A stretch of 29,896 nt of DNA from CALJIC01 sp039805565. Its GTDB lineage: Bacteria; Chloroflexota; Chloroflexia; Chloroflexales; Roseiflexaceae. The notes under the pieces are model-generated. The model searched no databases and was not told where the DNA came from. It saw only the letters and a program-made list of their open reading frames with translations. Positions 16,404 through 23,328 of this stretch are shown piece after piece; within the stretch, counting starts at the first letter, position 1; each line of letters opens with the position of its first letter. A program made the position numbers and the translations under genes. The stretch covers positions 1 through 29,896 of the forward strand of contig JBDLTZ010000064.1 of NCBI GenBank assembly GCA_039805565.1. Direction: 5' to 3'.

Positions 16404-18326
16404 ATGAACGAGACGCTCTTTCGATACCCCGAGCTCGAGGGAGATGACCCCGGAGGCCGTAGGCACAAGACCATCGGCGCTCACCTGACGGAGGCCGGGG
16501 TGATCACCGCCGAGGCTCTGAGCGAGGGGCTGGCCCTGGCGCAGCAGGCTGGCATCCGCATCGGCCGGGCGCTGGTCATGCTGCGCCACATCGGCGAGCC
16601 ACAGCTCGCCAGCGTCCTCTCACAGCAGCACGCCGTCCCGTTTCACGACCACAAGGTCCACCCGCCGGACCACGCCGTCGCCCGCATGATCTCCGAGCGC
16701 CAGGCGCGGGCGTGGCGGGCGATCCCGGTGACGCTGGACGGCGAATCAGTGACCGTGGCGATGGTCGACCCGTCGGATACGGAGGCTTTAGGGCACCTCG
16801 AGGCTGCGCTGGGCAAGCCGGCCGTTCCGGTGATCGTCACCGAGGGTGCGCTCGAGGAGATGCTCGAGGCGGTCTACCAGGAGGAGTACACCGAGCGAAG
16901 CGTGCGCGGGCTGATGATGGCCGCGCCGCACCAGTCGGCGTACCAGGTGCTGAGCCGCAGGCAGAAGATCACATTCGGGCTCGTCGTGCTGGTCTCGCTG
17001 GTGTGGCTTGCCCTGAGCCCGCTGAGCTACGGCGTGGCGCTGATGACGATCGCGACTCTCTTTCACGTCGCGTTCACCGTGCACCGCTTCTACCTCATCC
17101 AGCGCTCGATGTCGCACGACCTGACGATCCCGGTAACGCGCGAGGAGGTGGCCGCGCTCGTAGACCGCGACCTGCCGCTGTACACCATCCTGGTGCCGCT
17201 GTACCGCGAGGCGGCGGTGCTGCCGAAGCTGGCGCGCGGGATCACCTCGCTCGACTACCCGCTGGCGAAGCTCGACGTCAAGCTGCTGCTCGAGGCCGAC
17301 GACCAGGAGACCATCCAGGCGGCGCGCGCGCTCGACCTCCCGCCGAACTTCGAGCTGGTGATCGTGCCGACCTCGATGCCGAAGACCAAGCCGAAGGCCT
17401 GCAACTACGGGCTGATCAAGGCGCGCGGCGAGTTCGTGGTGATCTATGACGCCGAGGACATCCCCGACCGCGACCAGCTCAAGAAGGCGGTGGTGGCCTT
17501 CGCCAAGTCCGGCGACGACATGGTCTGCCTCCAGGCGAAGCTGAACTACTACAACCGCAACCAGAACGTGCTGACGCGCTGGTTCACCATCGAGTACTCG
17601 ATGTGGTTCGACATGTTCCTCCCCGGCCTGGTAGCCTCGCGGGCGCCCATCCCGCTCGGCGGCACCTCGAACCACTTCCGGCGCGACAAGCTCGAGGAGC
17701 TGCACGCCTGGGACCCGTTCAACGTCACCGAGGACGCCGACCTGGGCATCCGGCTCTACAAGGCCGGCTACACCACCGGGATGATCGACTCGACCACCTT
17801 CGAGGAGGCCAACAGCGATGTGAAGAACTGGATCCGCCAGCGCTCGCGCTGGGTGAAGGGGTATATCCAGACCTGGCTGGTCCACATGCGGAGTCCGCTC
17901 GCCTCCTGCCGCGAGATGGGGCTGAAGGCGTTCCTCAACTTCAACCTGACGGTGTCGGGGACGTTCATCTGCTTCCTGATCAACCCGTTCTTCTGGCTGC
18001 TCACCATCCTCTGGTTCCTCACCAGGTGGGACGTCATCCAGCCGCTCTTCCCGCCGAGCATCTACTACCTCGGGCTCGTCAACCTGGTGATTGGCAACTT
18101 CGCGATCGTCTACACCAGCCTGGCCGGCCTCCTGCGGCGCGGCTACACCGACCTCGCCCGGTACGCGCTCATCACGCCGTTCTACTGGGTGCTGATCAGC
18201 ATCGCGGCCTGGAAGGGCTTCATCCAGCTCTTCTCGAACCCGTTCTACTGGGAGAAGACCGTCCACGGGCTGTACCACGAGACGCCCGCGGCCGATCACG
18301 CCGAGCAGCAGGCCGCGGCCGGCTAA
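16404..18326 (+). CDS. Membrane glycosyltransferase family 2 with N-terminal MshEN (c-di-GMP-binding type) domain
   Basis: A 640-residue fusion. Residues about 22-160 resemble MshEN/GspE N-terminal domains, known as c-di-GMP receptors, with two tandem motif copies: TIGAHLTEAGVITAEAL (23-39) and RIGRALVMLRHIGEPQL (52-68). Some consensus positions are altered: Thr for Arg in the first copy and Arg for Gly in the second. Two membrane helices follow (about 180-218), then a GT-A domain (about 248-490) with TILVPLYREA, LLLEADD, the metal-binding DAED (349-352), TED (442-444) and QRSRW (479-483), the processive synthase signature shared with cellulose synthase. C-terminal helices lie at about 515-540, 553-577 and 587-608. 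E. coli NfrB combines the same two domains in the opposite order. It probably polymerises or exports a surface polysaccharide; the sugar is unknown. Confidence 0.92.
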   Translation: MNETLFRYPELEGDDPGGRRHKTIGAHLTEAGVITAEALSEGLALAQQAGIRIGRALVMLRHIGEPQLASVLSQQHAVPFHDHKVHPPDHAVARMISERQARAWRAIPVTLDGESVTVAMVDPSDTEALGHLEAALGKPAVPVIVTEGALEEMLEAVYQEEYTERSVRGLMMAAPHQSAYQVLSRRQKITFGLVVLVSLVWLALSPLSYGVALMTIATLFHVAFTVHRFYLIQRSMSHDLTIPVTREEVAALVDRDLPLYTILVPLYREAAVLPKLARGITSLDYPLAKLDVKLLLEADDQETIQAARALDLPPNFELVIVPTSMPKTKPKACNYGLIKARGEFVVIYDAEDIPDRDQLKKAVVAFAKSGDDMVCLQAKLNYYNRNQNVLTRWFTIEYSMWFDMFLPGLVASRAPIPLGGTSNHFRRDKLEELHAWDPFNVTEDADLGIRLYKAGYTTGMIDSTTFEEANSDVKNWIRQRSRWVKGYIQTWLVHMRSPLASCREMGLKAFLNFNLTVSGTFICFLINPFFWLLTILWFLTRWDVIQPLFPPSIYYLGLVNLVIGNFAIVYTSLAGLLRRGYTDLARYALITPFYWVLISIAAWKGFIQLFSNPFYWEKTVHGLYHETPAADHAEQQAAAG

Positions 18327-18340
18327 GCGGAGGGCAAGGC

Positions 18341-20491
18341 ATGCAGCAGACAATCGGATCCGTCTCCAGCGCCCGCCAGCGTCACGCCGACCGGGAGCCC
18401 ACGCTCAGGGAGCGCGCCGCCGCGCTGCAGTCCGCCCTGCTGACCGAGGGGTTCATCCTCTTCACCTCGTTCTTCTCGCTCTACCTGGCGGCGGGGTGCT
18501 ACATCGCCATATGGCTGAGGGTGTTCCACTGGGACACCGTCGCCCGCACGGCGCTCGGCTACTTTGTGATTTACGGCCGGGAGCCGAAGCTGGCATCGAT
18601 CGGGTTCATCTGGCCGCCGCTCTTCAGCCTGCTTCAGCTCCCGATCTTCCCGCTGCTCCGGCTCGCTGATCTATCGTACCTCGCCGGCATCGTGCTCTCG
18701 AGCATCTTCGGCGCGGGCACGATCGTCCTGCTCAACCGGCTCGGCACGTTCGCCGAGATCCCGCGCGCCATCCGCCTGCCGGTCGTCGTGCTCTTCGGCC
18801 TGCACCCCACCATCCTGCTCTACGCGGCCACCGGCATGACCGAGATATCGCTCTGCTTCTTCATGGTGGCCGCCGCGGTCGTCCTGCTCCGCTGGGTCTC
18901 GTCCGACAGCCGCCACACGCTCCTGATGAGCGTAGGCCTGGCGCTGGCGCTGGCGCTGCTGGTGCGCTACGAGTCGCTGCCGCTGCTCGCCGCCGTCTAC
19001 GGGATCGTCGTGCTCGTCACACTGCTCAAGCCGGGGCAGACGTGGCGGGCCAAGCGCACGGCGCTCGAGGCGGTGTCGATCACGGTGCTGACCCCGGGTG
19101 TGTACGCGCTGACGATCTGGATTCTGGTCAACTGGCTGATTATGGGCGACCCGCTCTACTTCTACCGCGGCCCGTACATCAAGATCACGGCGAGCGAGCA
19201 GTTCCAGGCGCCGGTCGAGCAGGTGACGGGCCAGCTCTGGGGGGCGACGCTCTACGCGCTGGAGCGCATCCAGGCGCAGTTCGTCCTGTTCGTGCCGCTG
19301 CTGATCGCCGGCATCGCCATCGCGGTCTGGCGCCGGTCGCTGCGGCCGCTCATCCCGCTGCTGCTGCCGCTGTCGCTGATCGCCTTCCACATCTACTTCC
19401 GCTACAGCTCCTTCGGCTGGTACCGCTTCTACATCTACGCCGTCCCGGGCGCCGTCGTCGCGTTCTTCTGGCTGCTCACCTTCCTGCGCGACCAGCCCGC
19501 CAAGCGGGTGGCGCTCCAGGTAGCCATGATCGCCGGGCTGGTGGTCTCGATGCCGATCACCACCCGCGCGATGTCCAACCCGGAGCTCGGCAAAGAGGAG
19601 TGGACGTTCATGGACGCGATCTACTCAGGCGGCACGGCCCCGCAGGAGGAGACGCGCAGCTTCGCCATCCAGCGCGAGGTGGCGGAATACATCGACCAGC
19701 GGCGGATCGAGGGGCCGATCCTGCTGGACACGGTCTCCGGCTTCGGCATCGTGCTCTTCTCAGACCAGCCGCGTCAGTTCGTGATCACCCAGAACCGCGA
19801 CTTCGAGACAGCGCTGCTCGACCCGGTCGGCCAGGGGATCCGCTGGGTGCTCGTCCCGAACGCCAACACCTCCGACGGCTACTACGAGCTCATCCTGAAG
19901 ACCTACCCGAAGATCTGGGAAGGCGGCGTGCCGTGGGCCAGGCTCGAGCGGGACTTCGGCGCGTGGCGGCTGTTCCGGGTGACATCCGGTGAGGAAGATG
20001 CACCGCTGTCGTCTGCCCCAACCTTCCAGCCCGCGCGGGCGCAGCAGCTCACACCATCTCTTCTCAGCGACATCCCGAACGCTGCTGCGCCCCAGCAGCC
20101 CGCGCTCCTCGTACGGCCGCAGCAGCCCGAGCGGCTCGGGCTGGCGACTCAGTCCCAGGCCAGCGTCGCCCAGGAGCCCGCACCCGCCGTGAGGCCCGAC
20201 GTCCCGAACGCTGCTGCGCCACAGCAGCCCGCACCCGCCGTGAGCGCCCAGCAGCCACCACCCGCCGTGAGCGCCCAGCAGCCCGCACTCGCCGTGAGGC
20301 CCGACGTCCCGAACGCTGCTGCGCCACAGGCTGCTGCGTCTCAGAGCGCGCCCTCGCTCAACACTCCAGCGGCGCTGCCGCGGGCAGGCGCGGGCGACCC
20401 GGCGACGGGGCTCACACTGTATCTCGCGCTCATCAGCGTCGTCGTCGGGCTGCTCATCCGGCACGGCGCGAGGAGGCATCGCACCGAGTAG
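18341..20491 (+). CDS. Polytopic GT-C-like membrane protein with repetitive disordered tail and LPxTG-like C-terminus
   Basis: The start is ATG 18341 with GGAGGGCAAGG upstream, 14 bases after the previous stop; 716 residues. Residues about 35-410 contain some ten hydrophobic helices. The first external loop (FHWDTVARTALGYF) carries an acidic residue in the place typical of lipid-phosphate-sugar-dependent GT-C transferases, and DPLYFYRGPY is typical of such loops. Residues about 420-560 form an extramembrane domain (AEYIDQRRIEGPILLDTVSG). Residues about 560-680 are Ala/Pro/Gln-rich and repetitive. The end is LPRAG (679-683), a hydrophobic helix (about 690-706) and RHGARRHRTE, which resembles a sortase sorting signal with Ala in place of Thr. 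The neighbouring DPM1-like synthase could supply its lipid-linked sugar. The GT-C assignment is by layout, not by a firm family match. Confidence 0.85.
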   Translation: MQQTIGSVSSARQRHADREPTLRERAAALQSALLTEGFILFTSFFSLYLAAGCYIAIWLRVFHWDTVARTALGYFVIYGREPKLASIGFIWPPLFSLLQLPIFPLLRLADLSYLAGIVLSSIFGAGTIVLLNRLGTFAEIPRAIRLPVVVLFGLHPTILLYAATGMTEISLCFFMVAAAVVLLRWVSSDSRHTLLMSVGLALALALLVRYESLPLLAAVYGIVVLVTLLKPGQTWRAKRTALEAVSITVLTPGVYALTIWILVNWLIMGDPLYFYRGPYIKITASEQFQAPVEQVTGQLWGATLYALERIQAQFVLFVPLLIAGIAIAVWRRSLRPLIPLLLPLSLIAFHIYFRYSSFGWYRFYIYAVPGAVVAFFWLLTFLRDQPAKRVALQVAMIAGLVVSMPITTRAMSNPELGKEEWTFMDAIYSGGTAPQEETRSFAIQREVAEYIDQRRIEGPILLDTVSGFGIVLFSDQPRQFVITQNRDFETALLDPVGQGIRWVLVPNANTSDGYYELILKTYPKIWEGGVPWARLERDFGAWRLFRVTSGEEDAPLSSAPTFQPARAQQLTPSLLSDIPNAAAPQQPALLVRPQQPERLGLATQSQASVAQEPAPAVRPDVPNAAAPQQPAPAVSAQQPPPAVSAQQPALAVRPDVPNAAAPQAAASQSAPSLNTPAALPRAGAGDPATGLTLYLALISVVVGLLIRHGARRHRTE
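20071..20330 (+). repeat. Coding repeats in the tail of the GT-C-like protein
   Basis: A 39-base unit occurs perfectly at 20186-20224 and 20291-20329 (spacing 105 bases, 35 codons), with a related copy of its core at 20071-20101. It encodes AVRPDVPNAAAPQ. Between the copies, PAVSAQQP-type units repeat in tandem. The in-frame repeats extend an Ala/Pro/Gln-rich linker and are likely to vary in number between strains. Confidence 0.85.
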
Positions 20492-20717
20492 CAAACATCA
20501 CCTGAATCTCTCGCGGGCTCACTCGGCTGTGTCGGCGGCGGAGCGAGCCCAGTTCCAAGCGGCAGGTGCCGGGGGCGACGGGGCCCCTCGCCGGTGCCTG
20601 CCGGGCGCAGGATTAGATGCTGCCAGCGTCAGGGAGGGGCACGCGCGGTCGCCGTATGCGACCAATCTCCGCGCCGCGCCCGGCCGTTTCACGCTGGAGC
20701 AACCCAGGAGAGGAACC
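20492..20717 (+). promoter_or_regulatory. Structured leader region of the DPM1-like gene
   Basis: This 226-base gap holds an imperfect stem (20517-20525 with 20542-20550, GGGCTC...GAGCCC), a long hairpin at 20562-20601 (11 pairs including two G-U, arm GCAGGTGCCGG), the second copy of the 20-nt element (20619-20638) and a 6-bp stem (20647-20652 with 20658-20663). No T-tract or clear promoter hexamers are seen. The first hairpins may end the upstream transcript. Confidence 0.5.
20619..20638 (+). repeat. 20-nt element, copy 2
   Basis: This is an exact second copy of the element at 16270-16289, here 79 bases upstream of the DPM1-like start codon and between two hairpins. It could be a regulator binding site, an RNA pairing site or a dispersed repeat. 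Confidence 0.8.
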
Positions 20718-21605
20718 ATGGGGAACTCAGCCCAGCGTACGTCCATCGGTCATCCCAGCAGCGCGTCCCGCCCCTACTGTCTCGTCGTTATCCCGACCTA
20801 CAACGAAGCCCCGAACATCGAGCGCCTGATCGCCGAGGTCCTCGAGCAGGGCCCGCAGTTCGACATCCTGGTCGTCGACGACAGCTCGCCGGACGGCACC
20901 GGCGACATCGTCGCGGCCCTCGCCGAGCGTGAGCCGCGGGTGCAGCTCCTGCGCCGGCCCGGCAAGCTCGGCCTCGGCACCGCCTACCTCGACGGCTTCC
21001 GCTACGGGCTCGGGCGCGGCTACGCCTTCCTCTGCGAGATGGACGCCGACTTCTCGCACCAGCCGTGCTACCTGCCCATGCTGCTGCACACCGCCGAGCA
21101 GGCCGCCGACGTCGTGCTCGGCTCGCGCAACATCGCGGGCGGGCGCGTCGAGCGCTGGCCGATCTGGCGAAAGGTCATCAGCCGCGGCGGCAGCCTCTAC
21201 GCGCGGGCCATGCTCGGCCTGCCAGTGTACGACTGCACCGGCGGCTTCAAGTGCTTCCGCGCCAGCGCCCTGCAGCGGATCGACCTGCCGACGATCCGCT
21301 CGAACGGCTACGCCTTCCAGGTCGAGGTGAACCACCGCTGCCACCAGGCCGGCCTGAGCATCCAGGAGGTGCCGATCGTCTTCCCGGAGCGCACCGCCGG
21401 CCACTCGAAGATGTCCTGGCACATCTGCCTGGAGGCCGCCCGAGTGGTCTGGCAGCTGCGCCGGCAGTCGGTCAAAACAGTGCGGGCCCCGTCGGCGGCC
21501 CGGCACGGCATGGCCCTCTCCCCGCACGCGCCGCTCCCGACGACCGGCGAGGAGGTGGGCGCCGCGCTGCCCCCGCCAACCGAGAGCCGGTCGGTCGGGG
21601 GCTGA
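20718..21605 (+). CDS. Polyprenyl-phosphate sugar synthase, glycosyltransferase family 2 (DPM1-like)
   Basis: A 295-residue soluble or peripheral GT-A enzyme. DPM1-type enzymes transfer mannose or another sugar from a nucleotide donor to polyprenyl phosphate at the cytoplasmic face. Motifs are VVIPTYNEAPNIERLI, LVVDDSSPDGTGDIV (54-61), RPGKLGLGTAYLDGF, the metal-binding EMDADFSH (Asp109, Asp111), and VYDCTGGFKCFR with SNGYAFQVEV, which is highly typical of DPM synthases. It lacks the C-terminal membrane helices of the GtrB/two-domain branch, and its last 35 residues are low-complexity. The start ATG 20718 follows AGGAGAGGA; the frame is open upstream to 20529 but without ribosome-site support. 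The GT-C-like protein immediately upstream is a plausible user of the product. Confidence 0.93.
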   Translation: MGNSAQRTSIGHPSSASRPYCLVVIPTYNEAPNIERLIAEVLEQGPQFDILVVDDSSPDGTGDIVAALAEREPRVQLLRRPGKLGLGTAYLDGFRYGLGRGYAFLCEMDADFSHQPCYLPMLLHTAEQAADVVLGSRNIAGGRVERWPIWRKVISRGGSLYARAMLGLPVYDCTGGFKCFRASALQRIDLPTIRSNGYAFQVEVNHRCHQAGLSIQEVPIVFPERTAGHSKMSWHICLEAARVVWQLRRQSVKTVRAPSAARHGMALSPHAPLPTTGEEVGAALPPPTESRSVGG

Positions 21606-21636
21606 GCGCCCTGGTGATCCATCCACCGCGTCCTTT

Positions 21637-21695
21637 GTCACGCTGGGCGCAGCGGCGCATCGCTGGCACAGACTCTTCGCCGCGCTCTGAGTGAC
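21637..21695. repeat. Degenerate dispersed inverted repeat
   Basis: Arms starting GTCACGCTGGGCGCAGCGGCG and ending CGCCGCGCTCTGAGTGAC form an imperfect stem around about 20 bases. The pattern is a worn copy of a widespread intergenic repeat whose six-frame translation reads like CHSERSEES. It lies between the DPM1-like gene and the small unknown gene and carries no gene of its own. Confidence 0.6.
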
Positions 21696-21742
21696 ACCGC
21701 CCGTACCGGATGCACCCGATAGAGACCCTGAAGGAGAACACG

Positions 21743-22135
21743 ATGGCAGACGTAGCGACGGCCACCGCGCTCCCGATCCGGCTGAGCGGCAAGCCCAGCC
21801 CGGTGCTCCCAGAGTCGTGCTACCCGCGGGAGCTGAACGCCGACCCCGAGCACGAGACGACCGGCATCCCCTGGGTGCACGCCGAGCTCGCCGCACCCGC
21901 GCCGCGCCCCGCCCTGCTGGTGCTGCGCGTCCACAACCGTGCGGGCATCCCGATCATCGAGGGGCGCGCGCAGGTGGCGGCCGGCGAGCGGCACATCACC
22001 TTCAGCGAGCTCCACGCGCTGGGGATCGACGCCTACACACACTTCAAGGAGCCTGGGCGCATCCAGATCGGCCAGCGCGTCTGGTCGCGCCGGGTCTACG
22101 CCACGCTCGCCGCGCAGGCGCCGCAGGGGACGTAG
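21743..22135 (+). CDS. Small protein of unknown function upstream of the radical SAM gene
   Basis: The 130-residue product starts at ATG 21743 with AAGGAG 7 bases upstream; an in-frame ATG at 21710 has no such site. I do not recognise it. The first 40 residues are Pro/Ala-rich with a single Cys (PVLPESCYPREL). The remainder looks like a small beta-rich domain (PALLVLRVHNRAGIPIIEG, then HITFSELHALGI and GRIQIGQRVWSRRVYATLA). There is no signal peptide or membrane helix. It lies 62 bases upstream of the radical SAM gene, and both carry near-identical AAGGAGAAC ribosome sites, so they are probably co-expressed. It could be an accessory or carrier protein of that enzyme; a RiPP precursor is less likely given its apparent folded character. 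Confidence 0.72.
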   Translation: MADVATATALPIRLSGKPSPVLPESCYPRELNADPEHETTGIPWVHAELAAPAPRPALLVLRVHNRAGIPIIEGRAQVAAGERHITFSELHALGIDAYTHFKEPGRIQIGQRVWSRRVYATLAAQAPQGT

Positions 22136-22197
22136 CCGCGCCGCTGGCGCAACCGGGTCGGCCCTCGAAGAGACACCTCACGGCGAAGGAGAACGGA

Positions 22198-23328
22198 ATG
22201 CTTCGGCAACTCATGCGTATGCCGCGCTATAACCTCGCGCGCCGCACCGGCCGGTTCATCTCGCTGCCCATGAACCTGACCTTCAGCGTCAGCTACAAGT
22301 GCAACTCGCGCTGCAAAACCTGCAACGTCTGGCGCAAGCGCGTGAACGACTTCAGCCTGGACGAGTACGAGCGCACCTTCCGCCACCTCGGCCACAGCGC
22401 CTACTGGCTCACCTTCAGCGGCGGCGAGCCGTTCCTGCGGCCGGACCTGATCGACATCGTGCTGGCCTCCTACAAGCACTGCCGGCCCGGCATCATCAAC
22501 ATCCCCACCAACGGCATCCTGGTGGACCGCATCGTCTCAGGCGTCGAGCGGCTGGCGCACGAGGCCTCCGGCTCGCAGGTGGTGATCAACCTCTCGCTCG
22601 ACGGCGTGGGCGAGAACCACGACAAGATCCGCGGCGTGCCGGGCAACTACGAGCTGCTGCGCCAGTCCTACGACGGCCTGCGTAAGATCAAGGCGCCTAA
22701 CCTGACCGTCGGCATCCACACGGTGATCTCACAGCTCAACGTGGACCAGTTCATCCCGCTGCACCGCCACGTGCGCGATGAGATCCGCCCGGACTCCTTC
22801 ATCACCGAGATGGCCGAGGAGCGCGTCGAGCTCGACACGATCGGGCTGGACATCACCCCGCCGGCCGAGAAGTACGCCCGCGTGGCCGAGCAGCTGGTGG
22901 CCGACATCGACGAGAACGGCGCCGACGGGCTGGCGGCGATCACGCAGGCCTTCCGCCGCCACTACTACCAGATCGCGCGCCAGACCCTTCGCGAGCAGCG
23001 CCAGGTGCTGCCGTGCTACGCCGGCGTCTCCTCGGGGCACATCGCCCCCAACGGCGACGTCTGGACATGCTGCATCCGCGCCGAGCCGATCGGCAACCTG
23101 CGCGACACCGAGTACGACCTGCGGCCGATCTGGGCCTCAGAGCGCGCGGGCGAGCTGCGCGACAGCATCCGCCGCGGCGACTGCCACTGCCCGCTGGCGA
23201 ACGCGGCCTACAGCTCGATGTTCTGCGACCCCACCAGCCTGGTGAAGGTCGGCATGCGCGTGGTGAGGAGCAAGCTGGGGCTCGGCGTGGGCAAGCGGCG
23301 GGCGGCCGCGCAGGAGGTGGCGTCGTGA
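22198..23328 (+). CDS. Radical SAM enzyme with SPASM-like C-terminal cysteines
   Basis: A 376-residue enzyme expected to cleave S-adenosylmethionine with a [4Fe-4S] cluster and start radical chemistry on an unknown substrate. The cluster motif CNSRCKTC gives Cys35, Cys39 and Cys42, followed by SGGEP (75-78) and a TIM-like barrel (INIPTNGILV, VVINLSLDGVGENHDKIRG). The C-terminal part has Cys273, Cys291, Cys292, Cys329, Cys331 and Cys343, with the pattern GHIAPNGDVWTCCIR...IGNLRD typical of SPASM/twitch auxiliary-cluster domains. I start at ATG 22198, preceded by AAGGAGAAC. Its stop overlaps the next gene's GTG start (GTGA), so it is coupled to a glycosyltransferase. The pairing suggests modification of a sugar, lipid or glycopeptide; hopanoid HpnH or RiPP enzymes are alternatives I cannot exclude. 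Confidence 0.92.
   Translation: MLRQLMRMPRYNLARRTGRFISLPMNLTFSVSYKCNSRCKTCNVWRKRVNDFSLDEYERTFRHLGHSAYWLTFSGGEPFLRPDLIDIVLASYKHCRPGIINIPTNGILVDRIVSGVERLAHEASGSQVVINLSLDGVGENHDKIRGVPGNYELLRQSYDGLRKIKAPNLTVGIHTVISQLNVDQFIPLHRHVRDEIRPDSFITEMAEERVELDTIGLDITPPAEKYARVAEQLVADIDENGADGLAAITQAFRRHYYQIARQTLREQRQVLPCYAGVSSGHIAPNGDVWTCCIRAEPIGNLRDTEYDLRPIWASERAGELRDSIRRGDCHCPLANAAYSSMFCDPTSLVKVGMRVVRSKLGLGVGKRRAAAQEVAS

Noticed and set aside
16137..16589. 150-codon minus-strand frame spanning the terminator and the glycosyltransferase start
   Set aside because: It overlaps 186 bases of a well-supported gene, runs through the intrinsic terminator and has no motif.
16788..18353. 521-codon minus-strand frame opposite the MshEN-glycosyltransferase
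   Set aside because: It is antisense to a gene with intact catalytic motifs and shows no independent evidence.
21743..22135. Ribosomally synthesised peptide precursor for the radical SAM enzyme
   Set aside because: At 130 residues, with a beta-like domain, a single Cys and no leader/core layout or Gly-rich core, an accessory protein is more likely.
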